The notes under the pieces are model-generated. The model did not search any database. It had not been told where the DNA came from and worked only from the letters and a program-made list of their open reading frames with translations. A stretch of 64,000 bases of DNA from Saprospiraceae bacterium. GTDB taxonomy: Bacteria > Bacteroidota > Bacteroidia > Chitinophagales > Saprospiraceae. Below, one piece after another: positions 56,675-64,000 of this stretch (position 1 is the stretch's first letter; every line of letters starts with the position of its first letter). Where the stretch lies: contig JALSPK010000212.1 of NCBI GenBank assembly GCA_026986005.1, positions 1-64,000 on the forward strand. Direction: 5' to 3'. A program made the translations under genes and the position numbers.

Positions 56675-57043
56675 ATGAAAAAAAACAAAAAATATAAATT
56701 TTTAACGTTATTGACTATCACAATGCTATATTTATACAGTTGTCAAGTAGATACTTTCTACTATATTTCAAATCATAGTTCCAAAGAGATCAAAGTGTTG
56801 TTTATAGACAATTACGACAAAGATACTTTAGACAGATTTATTCTTGAACCCATAGTATCATACAATTTTTATGATTCTTACCAAGGTGTTGAATGGGTCT
56901 CTCCAAAAGACACTTTCAAATATGGAATGAAACTGATAATCACACAGGACGGCATCTTATCAAATAAAGAGTACTGGAACATAAATTGGGAAAGTTTTGG
57001 GAAAAACAAAGTAAATTTAAATATAAATGATGAAGATTTTTGA
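56675..57043 (+). CDS. Small lipoprotein, unknown function
   Basis: This 122-residue protein has an n-region rich in Lys, a hydrophobic stretch and a lipobox ending YLYSC, so Cys23 should be lipidated. The mature part is beta-rich (DTFYYISNHSSKEIKVLFID) with no recognised fold. It directly follows the beta-barrel gene and may be its partner at the outer membrane. No homologue comes to mind. Confidence 0.68.
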   Translation: MKKNKKYKFLTLLTITMLYLYSCQVDTFYYISNHSSKEIKVLFIDNYDKDTLDRFILEPIVSYNFYDSYQGVEWVSPKDTFKYGMKLIITQDGILSNKEYWNINWESFGKNKVNLNINDEDF

Positions 57044-57063
57044 CACTTTCTCTTTCAATGTTC

Positions 57064-57094
57064 TTTGTCATCTCCAAATTTAGACTTACTTTCG
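57064..57094 (+). promoter_or_regulatory. Candidate promoter of tgt
   Basis: TTTG at 57064-57067, a 19-base spacer and TACTTTCG at 57087-57094 (one mismatch to TAnnTTTG) precede the start codon at 57114 by 20 bases. Confidence 0.45.
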
Positions 57095-57113
57095 TTGCTC
57101 AATATATAAATAT

Positions 57114-58244
57114 ATGAGTTTTACTATAAATTCTAAAGACAAGCAGAGCAAAGCAAGAGCAGGAATCCTACAAACTGATAATGGTCAAATACAGACTCCG
57201 ATTTTCATGCCGGTAGGCACTATCGGTACTGTCAAGGCAGTCCAACAACGCGAGCTGAAAGATGATATTAATGCACAGATTATTCTTGGTAATACTTACC
57301 ACTTGTACCTAAGACCCGGTATGGAAATCATGCAACAAGCGGGGGGGCTGCACAAGTTTATCAATTGGGATAGACCTATGCTAACGGATAGTGGTGGATA
57401 TCAGGTCTATTCGTTGGCTAAAAGAAGGAAAATAACCGAAGAGGGTGTTATGTTTTACTCGCATATTGACGGTTCAAAACACTACTTTACTCCTGAATCA
57501 ATAATGGATATCGAAAGACAAATCGGGGCTGATATCATGATGGCTTTTGATGAATGTCCACCCTACCCTTCTGATTACAGATATGCAAAAAATTCAATGG
57601 AATTAACTCACCGTTGGTTAAAAAGATGCATGCAAAGATTTGATTCTACCGATGGTATTTACGGACACAAGCAAATATTAGCACCTATCGTACAGGGAAG
57701 TACTTATAAAGATTTGCGTAAAGCTTCCGCAGAGTTCATAGCAGAACAAGGGAGAGAACTAAATGCAATAGGAGGTCTTTCTGTAGGAGAACCACACGAA
57801 GATATGTATGAAATGACTAACTTGGTATGTAGTATCTTACCCGAAGACAAACCCAGATATTTGATGGGAGTTGGTACTCCGGTCAATATCCTTGAAAGCA
57901 TAGCTCTTGGTGTTGATATGTTTGACTGCGTGATGCCAACTAGAAATGCAAGGCACGGTATGCTATTTACTTCCGAAGGAATGATCAATATTAAAAATGC
58001 TAAATGGAAAGAAGATTTCAGCCAAATAGATGATGATATTGATTGCCATTTGAGCAATGTTCACACCAAGGCCTATCTGCATCATTTATTTAGAGCAAAA
58101 GAGCTTTTGGGACTGCAAATAGCATCAAATCACAATCTATGTTTTTATTTAAAATTGGTAAAAGATGCTAGGAAACATATTATTGAAGGAGATTTTATCG
58201 TTTGGAAAGAAGCACAAACCAAAAAACTCGGGTTGAGGCTATAA
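57114..58244 (+). CDS. tgt: Queuine tRNA-ribosyltransferase
   Basis: This 376-residue enzyme swaps guanine 34 for a queuosine precursor in tRNAs for Asp, Asn, His and Tyr. The substrate site is MLTDSGGYQVYSL, the central active region is AFDECPPYPSDY, and the nucleophile lies in DCVMPTRNARHG. The zinc motif of classic bacterial enzymes (CxCxxC plus His) reads IDCHLS here, so at most one Cys remains. Bacteroidota enzymes often show this loss, as I recall. It has its own candidate promoter. The permease gene follows after 33 bases, an order I recall as common in this phylum. Confidence 0.94.
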   Translation: MSFTINSKDKQSKARAGILQTDNGQIQTPIFMPVGTIGTVKAVQQRELKDDINAQIILGNTYHLYLRPGMEIMQQAGGLHKFINWDRPMLTDSGGYQVYSLAKRRKITEEGVMFYSHIDGSKHYFTPESIMDIERQIGADIMMAFDECPPYPSDYRYAKNSMELTHRWLKRCMQRFDSTDGIYGHKQILAPIVQGSTYKDLRKASAEFIAEQGRELNAIGGLSVGEPHEDMYEMTNLVCSILPEDKPRYLMGVGTPVNILESIALGVDMFDCVMPTRNARHGMLFTSEGMINIKNAKWKEDFSQIDDDIDCHLSNVHTKAYLHHLFRAKELLGLQIASNHNLCFYLKLVKDARKHIIEGDFIVWKEAQTKKLGLRL

Positions 58245-58277
58245 AGAATAATAATAAACTAAGAATAACAATGTAAA

Positions 58278-59366
58278 ATGTTAAAAACTCTTGATAAATA
58301 TATAATCAAAAAGTATCTAGGTACATTCTTCTATACAATGATTCTTATTACGACCATTGCTTTGGTCGTAGATTTTCCCGAAAGGATAGATAAGTTTCTA
58401 AACGGCCCGATGACTTTAAATGAGATATTATTTGACTATTACTTAAACTTTATTCCATGGATAAATGGTCTTCTTTGGCCTTTGTTTGCTCTTTTATCTG
58501 TTATTTTCTTTACTTCCAGAATGGCGAAAGATACTGAATTTGTCGCTATTCTCAGTTCGGGAATCAATTATTACAGAATATTGATACCATATATGATTGC
58601 AGCATTATTCATCACAATCATTCATCTTTTTTCCAATAATGTTATTATCCCTCGTAGCACAAAAATCAAAGGAGACTTCGAAAACAAATACCTTTATAAA
58701 TCTCAAAAGAAAACACTATCCGATAAAGTATTTTTCTATCTTGATACAAATACAGTCGCCTATTTCAGATATTACAGAAAAAGAGACACTTCAGCAAGGG
58801 ATTTCAGGCTTGAAAAGTACAGCTCCAATGAATTAAAAGAAATTTTGGTAGCCAATAAAATTAAACTTAAAAAACTTCCAAACTTATGGACAATTGAAGA
58901 TTATTATATAAGAAAAATCGATGGTCTTCATGAGAAATTAAACATTCACAAAGGGAAGAAACTGGACACATTACTAAACCTTTACCCAAATGACTTTGTA
59001 CATTATGAAAACCTCCCCATGCTCATGACTTCTTCTGAAATGAGAAAACATATTGAATACGAACGAAAAAAAGGACTCAGTAGTGCAAACAACCTAATAG
59101 TAGAATTACAAAGAAGGAATGCCGATCCGGTATCTATTCTTTTCCTCACATTAATTGGGTTTGCCATATCTTCTAGAAAATCAAGGGAAGGTATGGGCTT
59201 GCATCTAGCCATGGGTGTAGGCATTGGAAGTCTATATGTTTTGGCCTCAAAATTTTCTATCACATTTGCAAACAGTATAGATATAAACCCCATATTAGCA
59301 GTTTGGCTTCCTAATATTATCTTTGGTATCATCGCTTTAATCCTACTGGTAAAAGGACAAAAATAA
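58278..59366 (+). CDS. LptF/LptG-family permease
   Basis: This 362-residue inner-membrane protein belongs to the permease pair that, with the ATPase LptB, pulls lipopolysaccharide from the inner membrane. The N-terminal LDKYIIKKYLGTFFYTMILI is characteristic. About three helices precede a ~150-residue periplasmic beta-jellyroll, and three more helices follow (DPVSILFLTLIGFAIS, then the terminal ILAVWLPNIIFG). Whether it is LptF or LptG cannot be decided by eye. It is convergent with napD, 23 bases apart. Confidence 0.9.
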   Translation: MLKTLDKYIIKKYLGTFFYTMILITTIALVVDFPERIDKFLNGPMTLNEILFDYYLNFIPWINGLLWPLFALLSVIFFTSRMAKDTEFVAILSSGINYYRILIPYMIAALFITIIHLFSNNVIIPRSTKIKGDFENKYLYKSQKKTLSDKVFFYLDTNTVAYFRYYRKRDTSARDFRLEKYSSNELKEILVANKIKLKKLPNLWTIEDYYIRKIDGLHEKLNIHKGKKLDTLLNLYPNDFVHYENLPMLMTSSEMRKHIEYERKKGLSSANNLIVELQRRNADPVSILFLTLIGFAISSRKSREGMGLHLAMGVGIGSLYVLASKFSITFANSIDINPILAVWLPNIIFGIIALILLVKGQK

Positions 59367-59389
59367 TTCCATTGATTGATTTAAATTCC

Positions 59390-59740
59390 CTAAAACCTCC
59401 CTTTCAAATCCCCATGGTAAGTGATATCACTAACCTTAGCATTCGGGTCATTTAGCCATTCAGGTAACAACTTATTCACATCTAATACCTCTCTGTTTTG
59501 TTCCAATTCATCCGCGCTATATGCAAATACCATTTCTGCAGATATTACTAATGGAAATTTCTGAATTGCCTGCATTTTAGCCACTTCCTCTTCTACTCCT
59601 GCACCTTCAATTGTTACTATAATGTGACCTTTGTCATCATGCAGATGATATTCACAAATATCCTTTTGGGATTTGATAAAAATAATTAATTCCGATGTAT
59701 TCTCCGGTGCTGTATTAACAACAATACTTGATATATTCAT
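59390..59740 (-). CDS. napD: NapD-like chaperone for nitrate reductase
   Basis: The protein has 116 residues from the ATG at 59740 (a TTG nine codons earlier is in frame). The core (NISSIVVNTAPENTSELI, HLHDDKGHIIVTIEG, AMQAIQKFPLVISAEMVFAY) matches NapD, a small ferredoxin-like protein that binds the NapA signal peptide and helps its maturation. It has a ~25-residue C-terminal extension. It is the last gene of the nap operon, separated from napB by a repeat element, so it may be transcribed through that element. Confidence 0.82.
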   Translation of the reverse strand: MNISSIVVNTAPENTSELIIFIKSQKDICEYHLHDDKGHIIVTIEGAGVEEEVAKMQAIQKFPLVISAEMVFAYSADELEQNREVLDVNKLLPEWLNDPNAKVSDITYHGDLKGRF

Positions 59741-59788
59741 ACTTTTATAATAAAAATTAATAATCAATCAAATTCAATACTTCTTTTT

Positions 59789-59943
59789 ATGCCAAACCGT
59801 TGTCAAGATAGTGAAAAAGAATTGGTTTTTGTTTGTTCGATGAAAAAAATCTTTGGATAGCCTTAGCTATGGAAATAATTTTTGAAACAGAAAAAGCAAA
59901 AAATAAACTTTTTATAATCAGCATCTTGATAGCGGTTTGGTAT
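59789..59943 (+). repeat. Dispersed repeat with terminal inverted repeats, copy 2
   Basis: This copy fills the gap between napB and napD. Its ends, CCAAACCGTTGTCAAGAT (59792-59809) and ATCTTGATAGCGGTTTGG (59923-59940), pair at 16 of 18 positions. The pairing extends outward through AT. A small palindrome (ATAGC/GCTAT, 59857-59870) lies in the middle. It aligns in the same orientation with copy 1 at 6768-6930. One end touches the napB stop codon. MITE-like and non-coding. Confidence 0.8.
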
Positions 59944-60545
59944 TAGTTTACTCCTTCTGAAATATTATCCTTAAGATTCGACTTGCCTTTACCTGATGAA
60001 TTTCTAAATACAGGTTTAAAAGTATTTCGTATAAGTACAGTTGCATTGGTCTGAGGAACGTGACATTGGTTGCAATTGAATTGAGCCATATTCACCTGTT
60101 TGTTTTTTGTACTTATAGAAGTAATTTCTCCCTCCTTTGCTTTAACTTTGTACATTCCATTATTTTCCACAATTTGAGGTCTATAATCAGTAAAATGTGT
60201 TTGAGGCATTGGTGTAGCTTTTTCTGCCTTTGCTTTTTCCGGCATATGACATTTCAAGCAGAGATTATGCTCTTTAGTTATTACCATCATCCCTTTTACC
60301 GTATGAGGTATCAAGGGTGGCGCATTTTCAAATGAACGGTCAATAGGCTCGCTTTTATTTTCAGCCACATCCGAATATTTAGCCATTTCGCCTACATCCG
60401 TTTCATCTTTCAAAAGGATTTCGCTCTTATTTGCAACTTTAGTGCCCAAATCATCTTGGATTTTTCCATCTTTCTTTTCTCCGCTACATGAGCTGATAAA
60501 TACCATTAAAACCAAACTAATCAAAACTATTAAAAACTTTTTCAT
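59943..60545 (-). CDS. napB: NapB, dihaem cytochrome subunit (lipoprotein form)
   Basis: The protein has 200 residues from the ATG at 60545 (a TTG nine codons earlier is in frame). It has two haem c motifs, CLKCH and CNQCH, with MPQTHFTDYRP between them, as in NapB, the small electron-transfer subunit of periplasmic nitrate reductase. The N-terminus looks like a lipoprotein signal (VFISSC then SGEKK) with an acidic linker of ~50 residues, so the protein may be tethered to a membrane instead of soluble. It follows napH by 156 bases. A repeat element abuts its stop codon. Confidence 0.9.
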   Translation of the reverse strand: MKKFLIVLISLVLMVFISSCSGEKKDGKIQDDLGTKVANKSEILLKDETDVGEMAKYSDVAENKSEPIDRSFENAPPLIPHTVKGMMVITKEHNLCLKCHMPEKAKAEKATPMPQTHFTDYRPQIVENNGMYKVKAKEGEITSISTKNKQVNMAQFNCNQCHVPQTNATVLIRNTFKPVFRNSSGKGKSNLKDNISEGVN

Positions 60546-60701
60546 TTTATTAAAATTTATACGTTTATTCAATTTTATTTTAAACTAATCAGTCTAGAGC
60601 TCACAGACCAATGGCGAAAATGCTTGTTTTTCACATTCTTTCATATTTAATTATCCAATAGATAACAGATGTCTTTGGCTCAGTACAATACTAAACACAC
60701 A

Positions 60702-61490
60702 CTAAAACAACTTAAATCTTAGTGCTTTATCTTCACAAACTTCTATGCATCTTCCGCAATTTGTGCATTCACCTTGCGAAATATTTCCTGATTTTTTCCC
60801 TACTATTCCCAATACCTGTACTTCAGGGCACACCACTTTGCAATCCATACAGGAGCTGCATTTATCATTATCCAATCTAACTTTCAACAACCTGTATCTA
60901 GATATCAAGCTATACAATCCACCTACAGGACATAAATGACCACAAAATCCATTTTTCAGAACAAGTAAGTCAAACAAAAAAATCACTAATAAAAGCGTTC
61001 CTCCAATTCCAAAACCAAATACAACTCCTCTTACGACAAATCCAATCGGATTGATAATTTCATAAGCGGCTACTCCTAGTATTACTGTCATTATTAATGA
61101 TAAAATAATAATATAGTATCTGGCTGAACGTGTCAATTTCAAATACTTATTTCCACCTAATCCTTTCCTTCTAAGGTATGCCGCCATATCGGTTACTATA
61201 TTTACGGGACAAACCCAACTGCAAAAACTTCTACCTACAAATAAGCCATAAAAAATAACCACAATCACTACTCCTATAATAATATCAAAACTGACAATTG
61301 TCCCTGTTGCCAGAATCTGTAAAACTGCAAATGGGTCTGCAAGATAAAATCTATCCAACACCTTTGCAGAGCTTAAATTGCCTTTCAATACTGTCCAACC
61401 AAAATGATTAGTTCCCCAAAAAAGCAGCAATATGCATATTTGGACAATTCTTCTTAAAACTAAAAATTTATAGTTGCCTATTTTACTCAT
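60702..61490 (-). CDS. napH: NapH, membrane quinol dehydrogenase subunit
   Basis: This 262-residue protein has four to five membrane helices and two cytoplasmic CysxxxCysPro motifs (CSWVCPVN, CGHLCPVG). It ends in a pair of 4Fe-4S ferredoxin motifs (CSSCMDCKVVCP and CTNCGRCIEVCE). With NapG it takes electrons from menaquinol and passes them toward NapAB. Its start overlaps the stop of napG by 8 bases (ATGAGTAA), so the two are coupled. No napC is seen, so NapGH is probably the sole quinol-oxidising module. Confidence 0.94.
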   Translation of the reverse strand: MSKIGNYKFLVLRRIVQICILLLFWGTNHFGWTVLKGNLSSAKVLDRFYLADPFAVLQILATGTIVSFDIIIGVVIVVIFYGLFVGRSFCSWVCPVNIVTDMAAYLRRKGLGGNKYLKLTRSARYYIIILSLIMTVILGVAAYEIINPIGFVVRGVVFGFGIGGTLLLVIFLFDLLVLKNGFCGHLCPVGGLYSLISRYRLLKVRLDNDKCSSCMDCKVVCPEVQVLGIVGKKSGNISQGECTNCGRCIEVCEDKALRFKLF

Positions 61491-62292
61491 CGTTTAACAG
61501 TGATTCTGTATCGTTCAAATAATCTAGTGTCGATTTATCTACTTTATTCTTATCTATGTAAAAATTTGTAGAATCTATTCTGTTTTCGTCTTCACTTTCC
61601 CATCCTTTGATATAATCATTATTGACCTTACCAAGAGCTTTCTCTTTCGGAAGGACAAAAATTGCAGCTTTTTCAGTAATACAGGCATGTTCACACATAC
61701 CACATCCAGTACATACATCAGGATTTATTATGGGTTTCATCATAGCATGCTTACCTGTTCTTTCATTTCTTTTTACATCCAAAGTAATTGCCTCATCCAT
61801 CAACGGACAAGCTCTGTAACATGCATCACATCTAATTCCCCAATATGCCAAACAATTGTTTTGATCAATAACTGCTACTCCCATATCCGCTTTGTTGATA
61901 TTGTATTTATCAGATTCTTTATCAATAACCAAATCTTTCAATAATGAATTGGTAGGGCAAGCTTCTACACAAGGAATATCCGTGCACATATAGCAAGGAA
62001 TCTCTCTTGGAGTAAAAAAAGGTGTACCAGTCAAAGCATCATCACTAGCCTTAGCCAGTTTCAATGTATCATATGGACACTCCTCAACGCAAATACCGCA
62101 TTTGATGCAAGACTTTATAAAATCGTCTTCTTTAATCGCTCCGGGAGGTCTAAGAACAAATTCTTCCTCTTTGTTCTCCTCTACATATGCAGCCCATGGC
62201 AAACCACCAAGCATCATCAACCCCCCATTCTTTACTAAACCCTTTAGTAAATCACTCCGACTTATTTTACTTTTGTTTTGCATATCTTCCAT
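61483..62292 (-). CDS. napG: NapG, ferredoxin-type subunit
   Basis: The protein has 269 residues from the ATG at 62292 (the frame opens nine codons earlier at a TTG, and an ATG also lies three codons later). Four 4Fe-4S motifs are visible: CIKCGICVEECP, CYMCTDIPCVEACP, CDACYRACP and CTGCGMCEHAC. NapG normally has a twin-arginine signal. Here the N-terminus reads SRSDLLKGLVKNGGLMMLGG, with a single Arg, so the export route is unclear. It overlaps napH by 8 bases and starts about 100 bases after napA. Confidence 0.92.
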   Translation of the reverse strand: MEDMQNKSKISRSDLLKGLVKNGGLMMLGGLPWAAYVEENKEEEFVLRPPGAIKEDDFIKSCIKCGICVEECPYDTLKLAKASDDALTGTPFFTPREIPCYMCTDIPCVEACPTNSLLKDLVIDKESDKYNINKADMGVAVIDQNNCLAYWGIRCDACYRACPLMDEAITLDVKRNERTGKHAMMKPIINPDVCTGCGMCEHACITEKAAIFVLPKEKALGKVNNDYIKGWESEDENRIDSTNFYIDKNKVDKSTLDYLNDTESLLNDE

Positions 62293-62396
62293 TTGTTCAC
62301 CAATGTTACAAAAAATCAATAATACCTTGCCTTTAACCTTTGAGCCTGTTACTTTTTACTATCTTACCTACCAAAACGAAGTAAAGGCTGAGGACA

Positions 62397-64000
62397 TTAT
62401 ACTTTATATACTTTAACAGCACATTTCTTGTAGTCCGTTTCTTTTGAAATAGGGCAAGTTGCATCGAGAGTAACTTTATTAATCAGTACTTTTTCATCAA
62501 AAAACGGTATAAAAATTGAACCCTTTGGCATTCTGTTTCTTCCTCTGGTTTCCACATGAGTTTTAACTCTACCCCGTCTTGATTCAACCCAAATGGTATC
62601 CCCTTGTTTTAACCCGAATTTTTCCGCATCAGCCGGATTCATATAAGCTAATGCCTGAGGTACTGCCCTATACAATTCAGGTACTCTCATAGTCATTGTC
62701 CCAGTATGCCAATGCTCCAAAACACGACCTGTGCACAACCACAACGGATATTTCTTATCCGGCATTTCTACAGGATCCATATATGGTCTAAAAAATATTT
62801 TAGCTTTATTTTTCAAAGATTTTTTTGTCGAATCAGTCACTCCTTTCAAATCTCCTTGTGGAATCGCTTTTAAAGCACCCCCATAAAATGCAAAATCTCC
62901 ATAATTTTGTTTAGCGGCATAGGGATCGTACTTAGAATTAAATCTCCATTGAGTTTCTTTACCATCAACATATGGCCATTTCAATCCTCTTACTTCATGA
63001 TATTTATCAAAAGACGCTAAATCATGAGCATGACCAATACCAAATTTTCTGTAATCCTCCCACAAATACTTTTGGATAAAAAAACCATATCCTTTCCAAT
63101 CCTCTCCCATAGTTCCTTTAATTGAACGTTTATCTCCTACTGCTTCTGTATTACCAAATCCTTCACCTACAGAATCCGGCCAAGTATATTTTTTAGCATC
63201 TTCATTACCAAACAAAACATCAAACAGAGTATCATCCGGCTTGTATCCCATTTCTCTTGCCTTTGGTAAAACATCAGGTAGTCCACCTTCAAGACCGGGT
63301 ATATTTTGAGCACCCCAAACATCTCTAATCTTGAATCTTTTTGCTATCTCCACTATATGATAGACATCAGGCATACTATCCCCCACAGGTGTCACTTGCT
63401 GTCTCCAATGCTGTGTCCTTCTCTCGGCATTACCATATGCACCCCATTTCTCATACATCATAGCTGAAGGAAGTATTAAGTCCGAAACTTTAGCTGAAAC
63501 ACCAGGATAACTATCAGAACAAACAATAAAATTGTCCATTTGTCGTGCTGCCTTTAGCCAATGGTTTGTATTGGCTGTTGCAGCCCAAGGATTATTGACC
63601 TGTACCCACGCAAATTTTATTTTTCCATCCTCCAAATCACGCATTATTTTCACAATGTGAGAACCAACCTTTGGGTTAATTGTGCCAGATGGTATTTTCC
63701 ACAATTTTTCTGAAAAAGCTCTATGTTTTGGATTTTTAACAACAAGATCCGCTGGCAATCTATGCGCAAAAGTGCCTACTTCTCTTGCAGTACCACAAGC
63801 AGATGGTTGTCCTGTCAAACTAAAAGCTCCATTTCCCGGTTGAGCATGTTTGCCAAGTAATAAATGAATCATATATATTTGCTCATTTACCCAAGTACCT
63901 CTTTGGTGCTGGTTGAATCCCATTGTCCAAAAAGAAGTAACTTTTCGTGCTTTGTCAATATAATTACTTGCCAGCACTTCCAATTTTACCTTAAATGTAT
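62397..64000 (-). CDS. napA: NapA, periplasmic nitrate reductase large subunit (partial)
   Basis: The frame is open to the right edge, so the N-terminus, including the Tat signal and the 4Fe-4S cysteines, lies outside the window. The 534 residues present match the molybdopterin-binding domains of Nap[91 protein letters not shown], and the terminal FKKCAVK-like [11 protein letters not shown]. It reduces nitrate to nitrite in the periplasm. It heads the order napA-G-H-B-D as seen here. Genes upstream cannot be seen. Confidence 0.95.
   Translation of the reverse strand, partial: TFKVKLEVLASNYIDKARKVTSFWTMGFNQHQRGTWVNEQIYMIHLLLGKHAQPGNGAFSLTGQPSACGTAREVGTFAHRLPADLVVKNPKHRAFSEKLWKIPSGTINPKVGSHIVKIMRDLEDGKIKFAWVQVNNPWAATANTNHWLKAARQMDNFIVCSDSYPGVSAKVSDLILPSAMMYEKWGAYGNAERRTQHWRQQVTPVGDSMPDVYHIVEIAKRFKIRDVWGAQNIPGLEGGLPDVLPKAREMGYKPDDTLFDVLFGNEDAKKYTWPDSVGEGFGNTEAVGDKRSIKGTMGEDWKGYGFFIQKYLWEDYRKFGIGHAHDLASFDKYHEVRGLKWPYVDGKETQWRFNSKYDPYAAKQNYGDFAFYGGALKAIPQGDLKGVTDSTKKSLKNKAKIFFRPYMDPVEMPDKKYPLWLCTGRVLEHWHTGTMTMRVPELYRAVPQALAYMNPADAEKFGLKQGDTIWVESRRGRVKTHVETRGRNRMPKGSIFIPFFDEKVLINKVTLDATCPISKETDYKKCAVKVYKV

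Overview
This 64 kb window is AT-rich chromosomal DNA from a Bacteroidota bacterium. The evidence is: several secreted proteins with type IX secretion (T9SS) C-terminal sorting domains, SprB-like and MopE-like repeats, a PorV/PorQ family protein, TonB-dependent receptors with an N-terminal carboxypeptidase-regulatory domain, an ECF sigma factor followed by a membrane-anchored beta-barrel protein, lipoproteins with Ser/Ala-Cys lipoboxes, and promoters resembling TTTG-N19-21-TAnnTTTG. A lineage near Saprospiraceae is a guess from gene style and was not tested. I see no rRNA, CRISPR array, transposase or phage gene. One tRNA is present (Gln, TTG).

Layout. 1-640: no credible gene, but three hairpin repeats with covarying stems. 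640-4880 (minus): a lipoprotein, an ECF sigma/beta-barrel pair and a large lipoprotein. 5063-6745: formiminotransferase-cyclodeaminase, followed by copy 1 of a dispersed repeat with terminal inverted repeats. 7048-15149: two large secreted proteins. 15227-24245: TonB receptor and histidine kinase (overlapping), methyltransferase, thioredoxin lipoprotein, PhoB/PhoR-like pair and an SLC12-type cation-chloride transporter. 24249-27766: subtilisin-like protease, DksA-like protein, prfA and tRNA-Gln. 27890-34647 (minus): a run of small envelope proteins, a FISUMP lipoprotein, a beta-propeller lipoprotein, a secreted alpha/beta hydrolase and a T9SS cargo protein whose natural start is separated from the ORF by a run of eight C.

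34893-40442: a ferrous-iron locus with a membrane-anchored DtxR-FeoA fusion and a FeoB split into separate G-domain and permease genes, followed by a metallopeptidase fused to a YiiX-like cysteine hydrolase. 40455-44306: tadA, guaB, exonuclease III and a 2-hydroxyacid dehydrogenase. 44518-53536: a TonB receptor, a 1426-aa exoprotein and a PorV/PorQ family protein in one operon closed by a strong terminator. 53644-59366: greA, HIT protein, a sugar nucleotidyltransferase-phosphatase fusion, two orphan envelope genes, tgt and an LptF/LptG permease. 59390-64000 (minus): a periplasmic nitrate reductase operon in the order napA-napG-napH-napB-napD, with napA running off the right edge and copy 2 of the dispersed repeat between napB and napD.

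Read together, the genes suggest a heterotroph that breaks down histidine, secretes proteases and multi-domain adhesins through T9SS, imports ferrous iron and respires nitrate when oxygen is low. The best leads for new biology are the sigma/barrel pair that may span both membranes, the receptor-exoprotein-PorV trio, the C-tract frameshift in the T9SS cargo gene, the split FeoB with its membrane-anchored DtxR-FeoA, the M1-YiiX fusion, and the two repeat families.
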